44,247 nt of DNA from Candidatus Segetimicrobium genomatis (GCA_005882275.1 VBAK01000140.1:1-44247), one strand, 5' to 3'; shown: positions 15,947 through 25,277, counted from the stretch's first letter. The notes: generated from the letters alone by a model not told the origin. Numbers and translations: made by a program.

Positions 15947-17578
15947 TTACGCCAGCGACGCTCTGGTCAGATCCAGAAAGTCGGACCCGCTGGCGTCGAC
16001 TCCGCGGACGCGCTTCCGGACCGCCCGGGGCGCGCGGATCCAGTAGGCGATGATCGCCGGCGTCGCATCCTGCTGAAGCAGCGCCATCTTGCGCGCAATG
16101 GCCCGCCGGCTCCCGGTGTCGAGCGTGGCATCGTACTGCTTGGCGAGTCCGTCGAACTCCGGGTCGCACCAGTGCGCGGAGTTCCACACCCCGTCGCAGG
16201 TGTAGGCGGGACCGATGAACTGGGACGGGACGGTGCGCGAGGCCCAGTCCGTGATGCCCATGGGGACCTGGAGCCAGGGCTGCGTGCCGCCCGATCCGTA
16301 GTAGGCGCCCTGGGTCATCTGGTCGAGCGTGACGCTGATGCCCGCGGGGCGGAGCATTTCTTGTAGATAGACCGCGTACTGCGGGACCTCCTGGTAGACC
16401 TCGTAGGTGAGGGTGATCTTCAACTCGGTCCCGGCGCCGGCTTCACGGAGGAGCTGCCTGGCCCGGTCGTAGTTCTGCGTGCGCTGGGGGATCGCCGGGG
16501 CGCCCGGGAACAGCGGGGCGAACATCTCATCGTTCCCGACATCGGCGCGTCCCTGGAAGAGCCCCTCGACGATCTTGCCCCGGTCCAGGCAGAGGGCCAC
16601 CGCCTGGCGGATCCGCTTGTCGGTGAACGGCGCGGCGTCTGCGCGCATGTGCACCGCCCGGTGCTTGGACGAGCGCGTCAGCAGGATGGTGACATTCGGA
16701 TCGGCAAAGAGGGCCTGCGACCCCTGAAACGGCGTGGCGACCATCAGGTCGACCGCCCCGGCCTCGAGCGCGAGGACCTGAGGCTGCGTTTCCGCAAAGA
16801 ACCGGAACTCCACCCCGTCGAGGTACGGGAGCCCCGGCTGCCGGTAGTCCGGATTGCGCTTGAAGCTCGCCGTCTCTTTGGGCGCGTACGCCGCCAGGGT
16901 AAACGGGCCCGTCCCGACCGGGTGCTGCTCGAAGTCGCCGGCGTAACTCGCCGGCAGCACCACCGCGTTGTAGTTCGTGGAGGACACGAGGTAGGGGAAG
17001 TCCACAAACGGGCGGTCGAGATGGAACACGATCTTGAGGGGGCCGGCCTTCTCGATGTTCCCCTTGGAGAGGATGCCCTTGAAGTTGGAGCGCGCGGCGG
17101 ACTTGGTCTGGGGATCGGTCAGCCGGTCGAAGGTGGCCACCACGTCATCGGCGGTCACCGCCTGGCCGCTCTGGAATCTGACCCCCTCCCGGAGCGTGAA
17201 CATCCAGGTCTTGCCGCTGGCGTCGGGCTCCCAGCGCTGCGCGAGCACCGGGCGCAGGCTCAGGTCGTTCTCCGCCCAGATGAGGTACTCGGCCACCTGC
17301 TGGACCATGGCGATGGCCCCGGCATCGTACATCGTGACCGGGTCCACGGCCGCGGTGGGCGGGACCAGGGCCACCCGGAGCGTCCCGCCCCGCTTGGGCG
17401 GCGGCGCCTGCGCGCGCGCCGGCCCGCCCCCGGTGCCCGCGAGGAGACCGGCGATCGTCCCCGCCGACAGGCCGAGCACCGTCGCGCGCCTGAAGAGTTC
17501 GCGCCGGGACAAACGGCCGGCCAGCAGCTCCTCGCGGAGGTGCTGGCCGAGTTCGTGTTGCAGATCGCTATCGTTCAT
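15947..17578 (-). CDS. Extracytoplasmic solute-binding protein, family 5 (DppA/OppA type), Tat signal
   Basis: The protein has 543 residues. The N terminus has a twin-arginine signal, LSRRELFRRATVLGLSAGT, with a likely cleavage near ARAQA. The mature chain shows SBP_bac_5 features: GGTLRVAL, LAQRWEPDASGKTWMFTLRE, GVRFQSGQAVTADDVVATFD and HPVGTGPF. Tat export implies that it folds in the cytoplasm. It captures the substrate for the permeases downstream. A ribosome site (GAAGAGGGGG) precedes ATG 17578. A candidate promoter about 240 bases upstream would give a long leader. Confidence 0.93.
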   Translation of the reverse strand: MNDSDLQHELGQHLREELLAGRLSRRELFRRATVLGLSAGTIAGLLAGTGGGPARAQAPPPKRGGTLRVALVPPTAAVDPVTMYDAGAIAMVQQVAEYLIWAENDLSLRPVLAQRWEPDASGKTWMFTLREGVRFQSGQAVTADDVVATFDRLTDPQTKSAARSNFKGILSKGNIEKAGPLKIVFHLDRPFVDFPYLVSSTNYNAVVLPASYAGDFEQHPVGTGPFTLAAYAPKETASFKRNPDYRQPGLPYLDGVEFRFFAETQPQVLALEAGAVDLMVATPFQGSQALFADPNVTILLTRSSKHRAVHMRADAAPFTDKRIRQAVALCLDRGKIVEGLFQGRADVGNDEMFAPLFPGAPAIPQRTQNYDRARQLLREAGAGTELKITLTYEVYQEVPQYAVYLQEMLRPAGISVTLDQMTQGAYYGSGGTQPWLQVPMGITDWASRTVPSQFIGPAYTCDGVWNSAHWCDPEFDGLAKQYDATLDTGSRRAIARKMALLQQDATPAIIAYWIRAPRAVRKRVRGVDASGSDFLDLTRASLA

Positions 17579-17821
17579 GTCGTCCCCCTCTTCGTCTCAA
17601 CTTTCCTTCCACAGTGAGGTGCAGGTCCATGACTTGACCGAGGAACCTGGCGCGGTCCCGGGGCGACACGGATGCTCCGGCCGCCGCGGGATCGGCGTGG
17701 GCGCGCGTCCGGGCCGCGCCGTGGTGGCCGGCTCGACCGCGATGGCCCCCGTGGAGGATTCCCGAACCGATACTGGTCACACCCGCTCGTTGGGGATCGT
17801 CGGCGCTAAATTGGCATCCGT

Positions 17822-17850
17822 ATTATAGGCAACAGGCCGGGTCAATGCAA
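17822..17850 (-). promoter_or_regulatory. Candidate promoter of the importer operon
   Basis: On the minus strand TTGCAT (17850-17845) and a perfect TATAAT (17827-17822) are separated by 17 bp. Transcription would start near 17815 and leave a leader of about 237 bases before the binding-protein gene. The rest of the 286-bp gap (17579-17864) is GC-rich; I see no convincing gene or riboswitch in it. Confidence 0.55.
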
Positions 17851-17864
17851 AATTCCTTCGGCGC

Positions 17865-18839
17865 CTACCGGGATCCCGTCTGCGATCGGTCGGGGAGCGC
17901 CCGATACGCGATCACGATCCCGCCGATGATCAGGCCGGAGGCCAGGACCTGTACGCCGGTGATGCGCTCGCGCAGCACGAGCCCGCCGAGGAGCATCCCG
18001 AAGAGCGGCAGGAGGTTGTTGAACATCATCGCGACCCCGGCGCCGAGGTCCCGCACCGCGGCGTTCCAGCACGCGTACGCAATGGCCGACGGGCCGATCC
18101 CCAGATAGATGAGGACGGGCAGGTGGTCGCGCAGGGAGGCCATGAGGTGGGGCGGGCGCTCCACGGCGATCGCGGCCACCAGAAGCGGAAACCCCGTCAG
18201 CATCGCCCCCGCCGTGATCCAGAGCGGCGGCAGATCCTCGCTGAGCCGCTGCACGCCGAGGTTATAGAATGCCCACGTCACCATGCTGGCGATCACGAAG
18301 ATTGCGCCGGGATCCAGCCGCATCTCCTCGCCGGCCGACGCGCCCAGCCACGTGACCACCGCCGCCCCCGCGGCCGAGACCGTCAACCCCAGGAACAGCG
18401 CGCGCGAGACGACGAAGAGCCCCGCCGCCGCGGCGAGGCCGGCGGTGACGAGCGGGCTCGCCGCGTTCAAAATGATGGCGTTGGTCGCCAGGCTCCAGTG
18501 GAGCGCGAGATAGGTCAGGTACTGGCTGGCGAAGATCCCCAGGATGCCGAGGACGCCCAGCCAGCCCACGACCCGGCGGCCGAACCGGGGGCGCTGCTGG
18601 GTGAGGAGCAGCCACGCGGCGAGCGGAACACCGGCGACGGCCGCGCGGAACGCGGCGATCGTCCCCGGCGTGACGGAGTCCCGCAGCTGCCGGCCGATCG
18701 CGAAGTTCGTGCTCCAGATCGCGATCGCCGCGAGCGCGTACCACTGTCCCCGGCGCAGGACGCGGCGGGGCGGGGCGGCGGCCGGGCCGGGGGACGGGAG
18801 CGGCGCCTGGGCGAGGCCCGGCGCGGGCGCGCGGGACAT
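17865..18839 (-). CDS. EamA/DMT-family membrane transporter
   Basis: The protein has 324 residues with about ten hydrophobic helices arranged as two EamA repeats (YALAAIAIWSTNFAIGRQL opens the first; AIFVIASMVTWAFYNLGVQ the second). These carriers usually export amino acids, nucleosides or other metabolites. I chose ATG 18839 because it overlaps the stop of the LLM oxidoreductase gene by one base and precedes the first helix; upstream in-frame codons lie inside that gene. The first 35 residues are Ala/Pro-rich and cytosolic. Coupling to the oxidoreductase suggests the two act on one compound (inference). Confidence 0.88.
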   Translation of the reverse strand: MSRAPAPGLAQAPLPSPGPAAAPPRRVLRRGQWYALAAIAIWSTNFAIGRQLRDSVTPGTIAAFRAAVAGVPLAAWLLLTQQRPRFGRRVVGWLGVLGILGIFASQYLTYLALHWSLATNAIILNAASPLVTAGLAAAAGLFVVSRALFLGLTVSAAGAAVVTWLGASAGEEMRLDPGAIFVIASMVTWAFYNLGVQRLSEDLPPLWITAGAMLTGFPLLVAAIAVERPPHLMASLRDHLPVLIYLGIGPSAIAYACWNAAVRDLGAGVAMMFNNLLPLFGMLLGGLVLRERITGVQVLASGLIIGGIVIAYRALPDRSQTGSR

Positions 18840-19867
18840 CAGGCGCCGTGGAAGGCGCCGGCGAGCCGGCGCCACTTGGGCAGTTCCGCGATGGTGAAGG
18901 GCCGGTAGCAGGCGACGCGATCGAGCACGCCGGCGTACCGGCGTCGGAGGTCCCGTCCCACTTCCTCCCACGAGCCCCGGATGAGCACGGCGTCGAGCAT
19001 CGCCTCCGGCACTTCGTGGGGCAGCGCGGCCCAGCGGCGCTCGGCCGCGAGCCGCTGCAGCGAGACGGCGACGTCGTCCCACCCGTGCGTGTGGAGCACG
19101 ACGCGGTACGAGGGCGTCGACGCGTAGAAGGCGATCTCTCCGCGCGCGCGTTCCGCCGCCGCCCGGATCTCATCGGGGGTATCGCCCGGCGCGACGAAGA
19201 CGGGCGCGTAGAGCTGGACGGCGCCGCGGGGCCGGCGCTCCGCCCGCAGGCCGCGCTCGATGTTCGGCAGGACCACCGACGTCAGGTAGGGCACGGTGTG
19301 AAACGGGTGGACGTGAAATCCCTGGGCCACCCTGCCGGCGAGGCGGCAGAGCAGGGGGTTGACCCCGGCGATGAAGACCGGGATGTCGGGGGATGCGATC
19401 GGCCCCGGATTGAAGAAGGGCGTCATCAGGCTCAGCCGGTAGTACCGCCCGTCCACCCGCAGCGGGGCGCCCTCCTGCCACGACCGCCACACCGCCCGCA
19501 CGGCGTCGACATATTCTCGCAGCTTCGGCGCCGGGGGATCCCAGCTCAGGCCGAATCGCCGCTCGATGTGCGCCTTGACCTGCGTGCCCAGCCCCAGGAT
19601 GAAGCGGCCGCCGGAGAGCGCGGCGAGGTCCCAGGCCAGGTGCGCCATCACGGTGGGGCTGCGTGGAAACGCGATGGCCACCCCGGTGCCGAGCAGGATG
19701 CGGGAGGTGGCGCGCGCCGCCAGGGCCAGCTGGATGAACGGGTTGCGCTTCGTCTCGTTGGCCCACAGCGCGGCGAACCCCACCGTTTCCGCGGCGCCGG
19801 CGACCGCGTCGACCTGGGCGATGTCGTCCATGGCGAGCGCGGCATCGAGCGCGATCGTGGGGGCCAC
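18839..19867 (-). CDS. LLM-class flavin-dependent oxidoreductase (F420 or FMN)
   Basis: The protein has 342 residues. It has the luciferase-like TIM-barrel pattern: GFAALWANETKRNPFIQLAL, SRILLGTGVAIAFPRSPTVM, LAALSGGRFILGLGTQVKAH, LREYVDAVRAVWRSW and PVFIAGVNPLLCRLAGRVAQ. Many F420-dependent members come from soil bacteria, but cofactor choice cannot be settled here. I chose GTG 19867 because AGGAGG lies 7 bases upstream; an ATG at 19903 would place that ribosome site inside the gene. It overlaps the EamA gene downstream. Confidence 0.88.
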   Translation of the reverse strand: MAPTIALDAALAMDDIAQVDAVAGAAETVGFAALWANETKRNPFIQLALAARATSRILLGTGVAIAFPRSPTVMAHLAWDLAALSGGRFILGLGTQVKAHIERRFGLSWDPPAPKLREYVDAVRAVWRSWQEGAPLRVDGRYYRLSLMTPFFNPGPIASPDIPVFIAGVNPLLCRLAGRVAQGFHVHPFHTVPYLTSVVLPNIERGLRAERRPRGAVQLYAPVFVAPGDTPDEIRAAAERARGEIAFYASTPSYRVVLHTHGWDDVAVSLQRLAAERRWAALPHEVPEAMLDAVLIRGSWEEVGRDLRRRYAGVLDRVACYRPFTIAELPKWRRLAGAFHGA

Positions 19868-19889
19868 CGGACACCTCCTGGCAAGAGTG

Positions 19890-19895
19890 TATAAT
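19890..19895 (+). promoter_or_regulatory. Perfect TATAAT -10 box for the ABC-2 exporter
   Basis: TATAAT sits in the 66-bp gap between the divergent LLM and exporter genes. The -35 is weak (CGGACA at 19868-19873, 16-bp spacer). Transcription would begin about 30 bases before the exporter GTG. Confidence 0.45.
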
Positions 19896-19933
19896 GTCGT
19901 CATGTCGGCGTCACTCAGGTCCTCGCCCGCGCC

Positions 19934-20731
19934 GTGAACGCGATCCCGGGCGCCCGACAGCCGCAGCGGAGCGCCGTGAGCGTGATCGGCGCCGGCGGGA
20001 TCGCGATCAGCGTCGAGCATCTGACGAAGCGGTTCGGCGCCCTCGTGGTCGTGGACGACCTCTCGTTCCATGTCCGGGCGGGCGAGATCGTCGGGTTCCT
20101 GGGCCCCAACGGCGCCGGGAAGACGACGACGCTCGCGATGCTGCTCGGGCTCCTGCTGCCGACGTCCGGCCGGGTGCAGGTGCTGGGGCTCCCGATGCCG
20201 GCGGAGCGGCAGCGGATCCTGGCCCGGGTGAACTTCACCTCCCCGTTTGTGTCCCTGCCCGGGAACCTGACCGTCAACGAAAATCTCACCGTCTTCGCGC
20301 GCCTGTACGGCATCCCCCGCGCCCGGGGGCGGATCGCGGAGCTCTTGGACCGGTTCGGGCTCGCGGAGCTGCGCGGCCGGTCCACCGGGCGCCTCTCCTC
20401 CGGCGAGGGGACGCGGCTCGGGCTGGTGAAGGCGCTCCTCAACGACCCCGAGGTGCTGTTCCTGGATGAGCCGACGGCCAGCCTCGATCCGGACGGCGCC
20501 GAGCGCGTCCGCGAGCGGCTGCGGGAGATCCGCGCGGAGCGCGGGACGACGGTCTTCTACACGTCTCACAACATGCAGGAGGTCGAGCGGTTGAGCGACC
20601 GGATCCTCTTCCTGCACAAGGGGCGTCTCCTCGCGGAGGGGCCGCCGGGCGACGTGCTGCGGCGGTTCGCCCGGGAGACGCTGGAAGAGATGTTCCTCGA
20701 CATCGCCCGCGGCGGGCCGGCGGCTTCATGA
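19934..20731 (+). CDS. ABC-2 exporter ATPase
   Basis: The protein has 265 residues. Walker A is GPNGAGKTT (57-65), Walker B is VLFLDEPTASLDPDG, and the switch His is in YTSHNMQEVE. The signature is LSSGEGTRLGLVKALL instead of LSGGQ, a common variant in ABC-2 ATPases. The start is uncertain: GTG 19934 lacks a clear ribosome site, and GTG 19976 has GGAG upstream. The stop overlaps the permease start by 4 bases. It powers export of a drug, lipid or polysaccharide; cargo unknown. Confidence 0.92.
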   Translation: MNAIPGARQPQRSAVSVIGAGGIAISVEHLTKRFGALVVVDDLSFHVRAGEIVGFLGPNGAGKTTTLAMLLGLLLPTSGRVQVLGLPMPAERQRILARVNFTSPFVSLPGNLTVNENLTVFARLYGIPRARGRIAELLDRFGLAELRGRSTGRLSSGEGTRLGLVKALLNDPEVLFLDEPTASLDPDGAERVRERLREIRAERGTTVFYTSHNMQEVERLSDRILFLHKGRLLAEGPPGDVLRRFARETLEEMFLDIARGGPAAS

Positions 20732-21576
20732 GGCGGGAAGCCCTCGGCAGGGAGTGGAGGGCGGCGGAGGCGGCCTGGGCCGGCCTGAGCGCCGGCCGGA
20801 TCTTTGCCCTGCTGCTGCGGCAGCTGTACCTGTACCGGCGAAGCTTGATCCGCTCGCTCGAGATCGTCTACTGGCCGGTGATGGAACTCCTGGTGTGGGG
20901 GTTCCTCAGCGTCTACGTCGGCCGGCTCCGGGGCGGCGGGGCGCTGGCGATCGCGTTCCTCCTCGGCGGGATGATCCTCTGGGACGTCTTCTATCGCGCC
21001 CAGCAGGCGATCTCCGTCTCGTTTCTCGAGGACATTTGGACCCGGAACCTGGTCAACATCTTCGTGAGTCCGATCAGCGCCGGGGAGTTCGTCGCCGCGA
21101 TGCTGGTGCTCGGGGTCATGAAAGTCATCGTGACCGGGCTCCTGCTGTCCGTCCTGGCTCTGCTGCTGTACACCTTCAACCTCTTCCAGTACGGGCTGCC
21201 GCTCATCCCCTTCATCCTCAACCTCCTCCTCGCCGCATGGGCGATCGGCGTCATCACCACCGCGATGATTCTGCGGTACGGCCAGGGCGCGGAGACGCTG
21301 GCCTGGGCGATCCCGTTCCTCTTCCAGCCGCTCTCCGCGGTCTTCTACCCGGTCACGGTCCTCCCGGCATTCCTCCGGCCCGCCGCGTGGGCGCTCCCCA
21401 CCACCCACGCGTTCGAGGGCATGCGCGCCGTCTTGAGCGGGAGCGCCGTCCCCTGGAACCTGGCGGGGTGGGCGCTCGCGGAGAACGTCGTGCTCCTGGC
21501 GCTGAGCGCCGTGGTCTTCGCCCGGGTGATGTATATCGCGCGCGACCGAGGTCTGCTGCTGCGTTTGGAAGGCTAG
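20728..21576 (+). CDS. ABC-2 family permease
   Basis: The protein has 282 residues with about six membrane segments: LEIVYWPVMELLVWGFLSVY, LAIAFLLGGMILWDVFYRAQ, VTGLLLSVLALLLYTFNLF, IPFILNLLLAAWAIGVITT, FLFQPLSAVFYPVTVLPAFL, and a last near the C terminus. The region TTHAFEGMRAVL resembles the ABC-2 signature zone. It pairs with the ATPase gene it overlaps to form a two-gene exporter. No substrate clue exists locally. Confidence 0.9.
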   Translation: MRREALGREWRAAEAAWAGLSAGRIFALLLRQLYLYRRSLIRSLEIVYWPVMELLVWGFLSVYVGRLRGGGALAIAFLLGGMILWDVFYRAQQAISVSFLEDIWTRNLVNIFVSPISAGEFVAAMLVLGVMKVIVTGLLLSVLALLLYTFNLFQYGLPLIPFILNLLLAAWAIGVITTAMILRYGQGAETLAWAIPFLFQPLSAVFYPVTVLPAFLRPAAWALPTTHAFEGMRAVLSGSAVPWNLAGWALAENVVLLALSAVVFARVMYIARDRGLLLRLEG

Positions 21577-21581
21577 GCGGC

Positions 21582-22319
21582 ATGAGCCCGCTTCCGGCTG
21601 AGACCTCCGCATCGCGGATCCTGGCCGGGACCTCGGGGTTCGCGTTTGCGGAGTGGAAGGGCGGGTTCTACCCGCCGGACCTCAAGCAGGACCGGATGCT
21701 CGGCTTCTACGCCGGCCATCTCCCGACGGTGGAGATCAACGTGTCCTTCTACCGCATGCCCACCAGCAAGATGCTCGAAGACTGGAAGGCGCAGACGCCG
21801 CCGCAGTTCCGGTTCGCCGTCAAGGCGCACCGGCGGATCACGCACATCAAGCGGCTGCGGGACGTGGACGAGGAGGTCCGGTGGCTGCACGAGCGGGTGA
21901 CCGAGCTCGGCGAGCGCCTCGGTCCGGTGCTGTTCCAGCTGCCCCCCTCGCTTCGCCAGGACCTGCCGCTGTTGGAGGGCTTCCTCGGGACCCTTCGGCC
22001 GCTGCCGTACGTGGCGGTCGAGTTCCGGCACGCTTCCTGGCACCAGGACGCGACGTACGATCTGCTGCGCCGCCACCGCATCGCGCTCTGCATCGCGGAG
22101 GACGAGCAGTCCTGCGAGCCCCTCGTGCACACCGCGCCGTTCGGATACTACCGCCTGCACCGGCTCCATTACACGACCGCGCAGCTGGAAGGATGGGCCG
22201 GCCACCTCAGGTCGGCGCCGTACATCTCGCCGGTGTTCTGCTACTTCACCCACGAGACCGGCCCGGAGGCGGTGACCTACGCGCGCGCGCTCACGGACCT
22301 GGTCCGCGGCGCCCCGTAG
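21582..22319 (+). CDS. DUF72 (YecE-like) protein
   Basis: The protein has 245 residues. It opens with ILAGTSGFAFAEWKGGFYPP and continues LGFYAGHLPTVEINVSFYRM, RFAVKAHRRITH, LGPVLFQLPPS and VAVEFRHASWH, all standard for DUF72, a TIM-barrel family of unknown enzymatic role. It starts 5 bp after the permease stop, so it is cotranscribed with the exporter, and it lies just upstream of LigD. DUF72 genes often sit near DNA-repair or oxidative-stress genes, but that link is only suggestive. Confidence 0.9.
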   Translation: MSPLPAETSASRILAGTSGFAFAEWKGGFYPPDLKQDRMLGFYAGHLPTVEINVSFYRMPTSKMLEDWKAQTPPQFRFAVKAHRRITHIKRLRDVDEEVRWLHERVTELGERLGPVLFQLPPSLRQDLPLLEGFLGTLRPLPYVAVEFRHASWHQDATYDLLRRHRIALCIAEDEQSCEPLVHTAPFGYYRLHRLHYTTAQLEGWAGHLRSAPYISPVFCYFTHETGPEAVTYARALTDLVRGAP

Positions 22320-22346
22320 TCCCCCACCACGCAGCCCCGCCGGTTT

Positions 22347-22355
22347 TGGTACGAT
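22347..22355 (+). promoter_or_regulatory. Extended -10 promoter that fits a leaderless ligD transcript
   Basis: TGG followed by TACGAT is an extended -10 box. The GTG start of ligD begins 7 bases after it, exactly where transcription should start. No ribosome binding site fits in the gap, so a leaderless mRNA is likely (inference). Confidence 0.5.
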
Positions 22356-22361
22356 CTCCGT

Positions 22362-25277
22362 GTGGGTCTGGAGGACTATCGGCGGAAGCGGCGCTTCACG
22401 GACACCCCGGAGCCTCAGGGCGCGCCAGGCGCTCAGAGCGCGCATCCCCGCTTTGTGGTGCAGGAGCACCATGCCCGAAACGTCCACTGGGATCTCCGGC
22501 TGGAGATGGAAGGTGTCCTGCGTTCGTGGGCGATCCCCAAGGGGCCGTCGCTCGATCCGGCCGACAAGCGGCTCGCCGTGCTGGTCGAGGACCATCCGAT
22601 CGAGTATGGAGATTTTGAAGGCGTCATCCCCCCGGGTAACTACGGCGCCGGCACGGTCATGCTCTGGGACCGCGGAAGCTACGGGTGCGTCGAAGGCGAT
22701 CCCGCCGAGGCGTTCCGGAGCGGAAAGCTGACCCTGCTCTTCGCCGGCGAGAAGCTGCGGGGCGAGTTCCACTTCGTCCGGACCAAACGCAACAACGGTC
22801 GAGACTGGCTGCTGTTCAAGGGAAACGACCAGTTCGCCACGCCGGGATACGACCCGTCGGGCACGCGCTCGGTCAAGAGCGGCCGCCTGATCGAAGCCAT
22901 CCGGGCCGACCAGGACGCCCGCTGGACCCCATCGGCCGCCCCCCGGGCCGCATCCGGACACCGCGCGGATCCGGCGGGATCAGATCCACAGGCCACCGCC
23001 GCCGCGCGGAGGAAAGGCGGGCCGCCTCCGGCCCCAGGGGCAACGAGCGCGGCGGAGCCGCGGGCGGGGGCGGACCCGCGCGGGGGAGCACAGCGTCGGA
23101 AGGGCGCGCCCGCGCTCAACATGGCGCCCGCCCGGAAGGGCGGTGCTCGGGACCCCTTCCCGGTCCCGTTCCGGCCGATGCTGGCGCAGGCGGCCGACCG
23201 CCCCTTCGACCGCGCGGGCTGGCTCTTTGAGATCAAGTGGGACGGCGTGCGCGCCCTGGGGTTCGTCCGCCGTCTGGGCGCATCACAGGAGATCGCGCTC
23301 TACAGCCGCACGCTCAACCGGATCAACGCGCAGTTCCCCGAGGTCGTGGAATCGCTCGCACATCTCGATGGAGACGGGGCGGTGCTCGACGGTGAGATCA
23401 TCGCCCCCGACGAGCGCGGGAAGCCGAGTTTTGCCCGGATGCAGGAGCGGTTTCACCTGGAGCAAGCGTCGGAGGTGCGGGAGGCCGCCGAGCGGATTCC
23501 CGTGGTCTACGCGGTGTTTGACTGCCTGTACTGGGGCGGCCGCGATCTGCGGGCGCGCCCGCTCGCGGAGCGCAGGCGCAGGCTGGAGGAGCTCGCGCTT
23601 CCCGCAGGGATGCTTCGCAGCGACACACTTGAGGGCGAGGGGCTCACGTTGTTCGAGGCGGCCCGCCAGCAAGGGCTCGAGGGGATTATCGCGAAAAAGG
23701 CCGCCAGCCCGTACCGGCCGGGGTCCCGGAGCGCCGACTGGGTGAAGATCAAGGTCCGCCGGACCCTCGAGGCGGTCGTCGGCGGGATCACGCGGGGCAA
23801 GGGGTACCGGAAGGGCACGTTTGGCGCGCTCGTCCTGGGCCAGCACGATCCGCGGACGAGGGCGCTCGTGCACATCGGCCAGACGGGGGGCGGGCTCAAA
23901 GACGCCGATCTCCGCCTCCTGCGCGAGCGGCTCGATCCGTTGATCACCGAGATCTCTCCCTTCGCCGAGGTGCCGGACACCCTGCAGCCGGCCAACTGGG
24001 TCCGGCCCGAGGTGGTGGTCGAGGTGGAGTACGGCGAGCGCACCCCGGACGGCAAGCTGCGCGCCCCGGTGTTCCTCGGTGTGCGGGACGACGTTCCGGC
24101 CGAGGACGTGGTCCTTCCGCCGGACGCGGTCCCTCAGGCGGATCACGGAGGAGCCCCTGCCGCGCCACCGGTCCCCCTCGCCCCGGCGGCTGTCCAGAAA
24201 CGCGCGGCCCCAGCCAACGTTCCGCCGCTCCCCGAGGGATCGTACAGCAACCTGGACAAGATCTTCTTCCCGGAGCTCGGGCTGACCAAGGGCGATGTCA
24301 TCGCCTACTACCATACGATGGCCCCGGTCCTGCTGCCGCACCTGAAAGATCGCCCGCTCACCCTGCGGCGGTGGCCCAATGGGATCCACGGCGAAGACTT
24401 TTTCCATAAGGATATCCTGGACGCGCCGCGGTTCGTGCGGACGGTCCGCATCTGGTCGGATCAGGGAGATCGTGACATACGGATGGTCGTCTGCGACGAC
24501 GAGGCGACGCTCCTGTGGCTGGCGCAGATGGGCTGCATCGAGATGCACGCGTGGTTCTCGCGCATCACGCCCATCCCCGGGCGCGGACGAAACCGGCCCG
24601 GCACGACCTTCGATGCGTCGGAAGCGGCGATCGAAGCGAGCGCGCTCAACGTCCCCGATTTCGTCGTCTTCGACATCGATCCGTTCCTGTTCCCGGAAGG
24701 CACGGGACCGACCAGGCGCCACGGCGAGCTCGACCCGGACTACACGCGCCGCGGATTCGAGGCCGCCCGGCAGGCCGCGCTGTGGCTTCATGAGGCGCTC
24801 GAGGGGCTCGGGCTCCGCGCGTACCTGAAGACGTCGGGGAAGACCGGCCTGCACGCGTTCGTCCCCATCGCGCGCCGGTACACGTTCGCGCAGACCCACG
24901 CCTTCGCGAAAACGGTGGCGACGTGGCTCGAGCAGCAGCATCCGGAGGCGCTGACCACCGCGTGGGCAGTGCCGCAGCGCGTGGGCAAGGTCTTCCTCGA
25001 CTACAACCAGAATGTGCGGGGCAAGACGCTCGCCGGCGTCTACAGCCTCCGGCCGGTGCCGCAGGCCACCGTCAGCGTGCCGGTCACCTGGGAGGAGCTG
25101 CGGGCCGGGTTCGACCCGCTCGAGTGGACGATCACGACGGTCGTCGGCCGGCTCGAACGCGCCGGCGATCTGTGGGCGGATGTCGCAAAGCACGCCCAGC
25201 GGCTGGAGCCCCGCGCCAAGAAGGCCGGTCGGCGCGAGGCGTGGACCACAGGTCGGGCCGATCCGAGCGAGGAGTAG
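22362..25277 (+). CDS. ligD: Multifunctional DNA ligase D (PE-LIG-POL order)
   Basis: The protein has 971 residues. The 3'-phosphoesterase domain (about 1-185) carries HHARNVHWDLRLEMEG with His42 and Asp44. A low-complexity Ala/Pro/Gly/Arg linker spans about 186-263. The ATP-dependent ligase domain follows: nucleophile Lys292 in EIKWDGVRALG, LDGEIIAPD, DWVKIK and an OB fold to about 580. The primase-polymerase domain begins near 627, with Asp771 and Asp773 in VFDIDP and His831 in KTGLHAF. It repairs double-strand breaks by end joining with Ku, but no Ku gene is in the window. The PE-LIG-POL order matches Pseudomonas-type LigD, not the POL-PE-LIG order of mycobacteria. Peptidase E follows with no gap. 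Confidence 0.97.
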   Translation: MGLEDYRRKRRFTDTPEPQGAPGAQSAHPRFVVQEHHARNVHWDLRLEMEGVLRSWAIPKGPSLDPADKRLAVLVEDHPIEYGDFEGVIPPGNYGAGTVMLWDRGSYGCVEGDPAEAFRSGKLTLLFAGEKLRGEFHFVRTKRNNGRDWLLFKGNDQFATPGYDPSGTRSVKSGRLIEAIRADQDARWTPSAAPRAASGHRADPAGSDPQATAAARRKGGPPPAPGATSAAEPRAGADPRGGAQRRKGAPALNMAPARKGGARDPFPVPFRPMLAQAADRPFDRAGWLFEIKWDGVRALGFVRRLGASQEIALYSRTLNRINAQFPEVVESLAHLDGDGAVLDGEIIAPDERGKPSFARMQERFHLEQASEVREAAERIPVVYAVFDCLYWGGRDLRARPLAERRRRLEELALPAGMLRSDTLEGEGLTLFEAARQQGLEGIIAKKAASPYRPGSRSADWVKIKVRRTLEAVVGGITRGKGYRKGTFGALVLGQHDPRTRALVHIGQTGGGLKDADLRLLRERLDPLITEISPFAEVPDTLQPANWVRPEVVVEVEYGERTPDGKLRAPVFLGVRDDVPAEDVVLPPDAVPQADHGGAPAAPPVPLAPAAVQKRAAPANVPPLPEGSYSNLDKIFFPELGLTKGDVIAYYHTMAPVLLPHLKDRPLTLRRWPNGIHGEDFFHKDILDAPRFVRTVRIWSDQGDRDIRMVVCDDEATLLWLAQMGCIEMHAWFSRITPIPGRGRNRPGTTFDASEAAIEASALNVPDFVVFDIDPFLFPEGTGPTRRHGELDPDYTRRGFEAARQAALWLHEALEGLGLRAYLKTSGKTGLHAFVPIARRYTFAQTHAFAKTVATWLEQQHPEALTTAWAVPQRVGKVFLDYNQNVRGKTLAGVYSLRPVPQATVSVPVTWEELRAGFDPLEWTITTVVGRLERAGDLWADVAKHAQRLEPRAKKAGRREAWTTGRADPSEE

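Noticed and set aside
17568-17780. 70-codon minus-strand frame in the leader of the binding-protein gene
   Set aside because: It has an acceptable-looking C-terminal part but a low-complexity start, no ribosome site, and runs into the next gene. Not supported as a gene.
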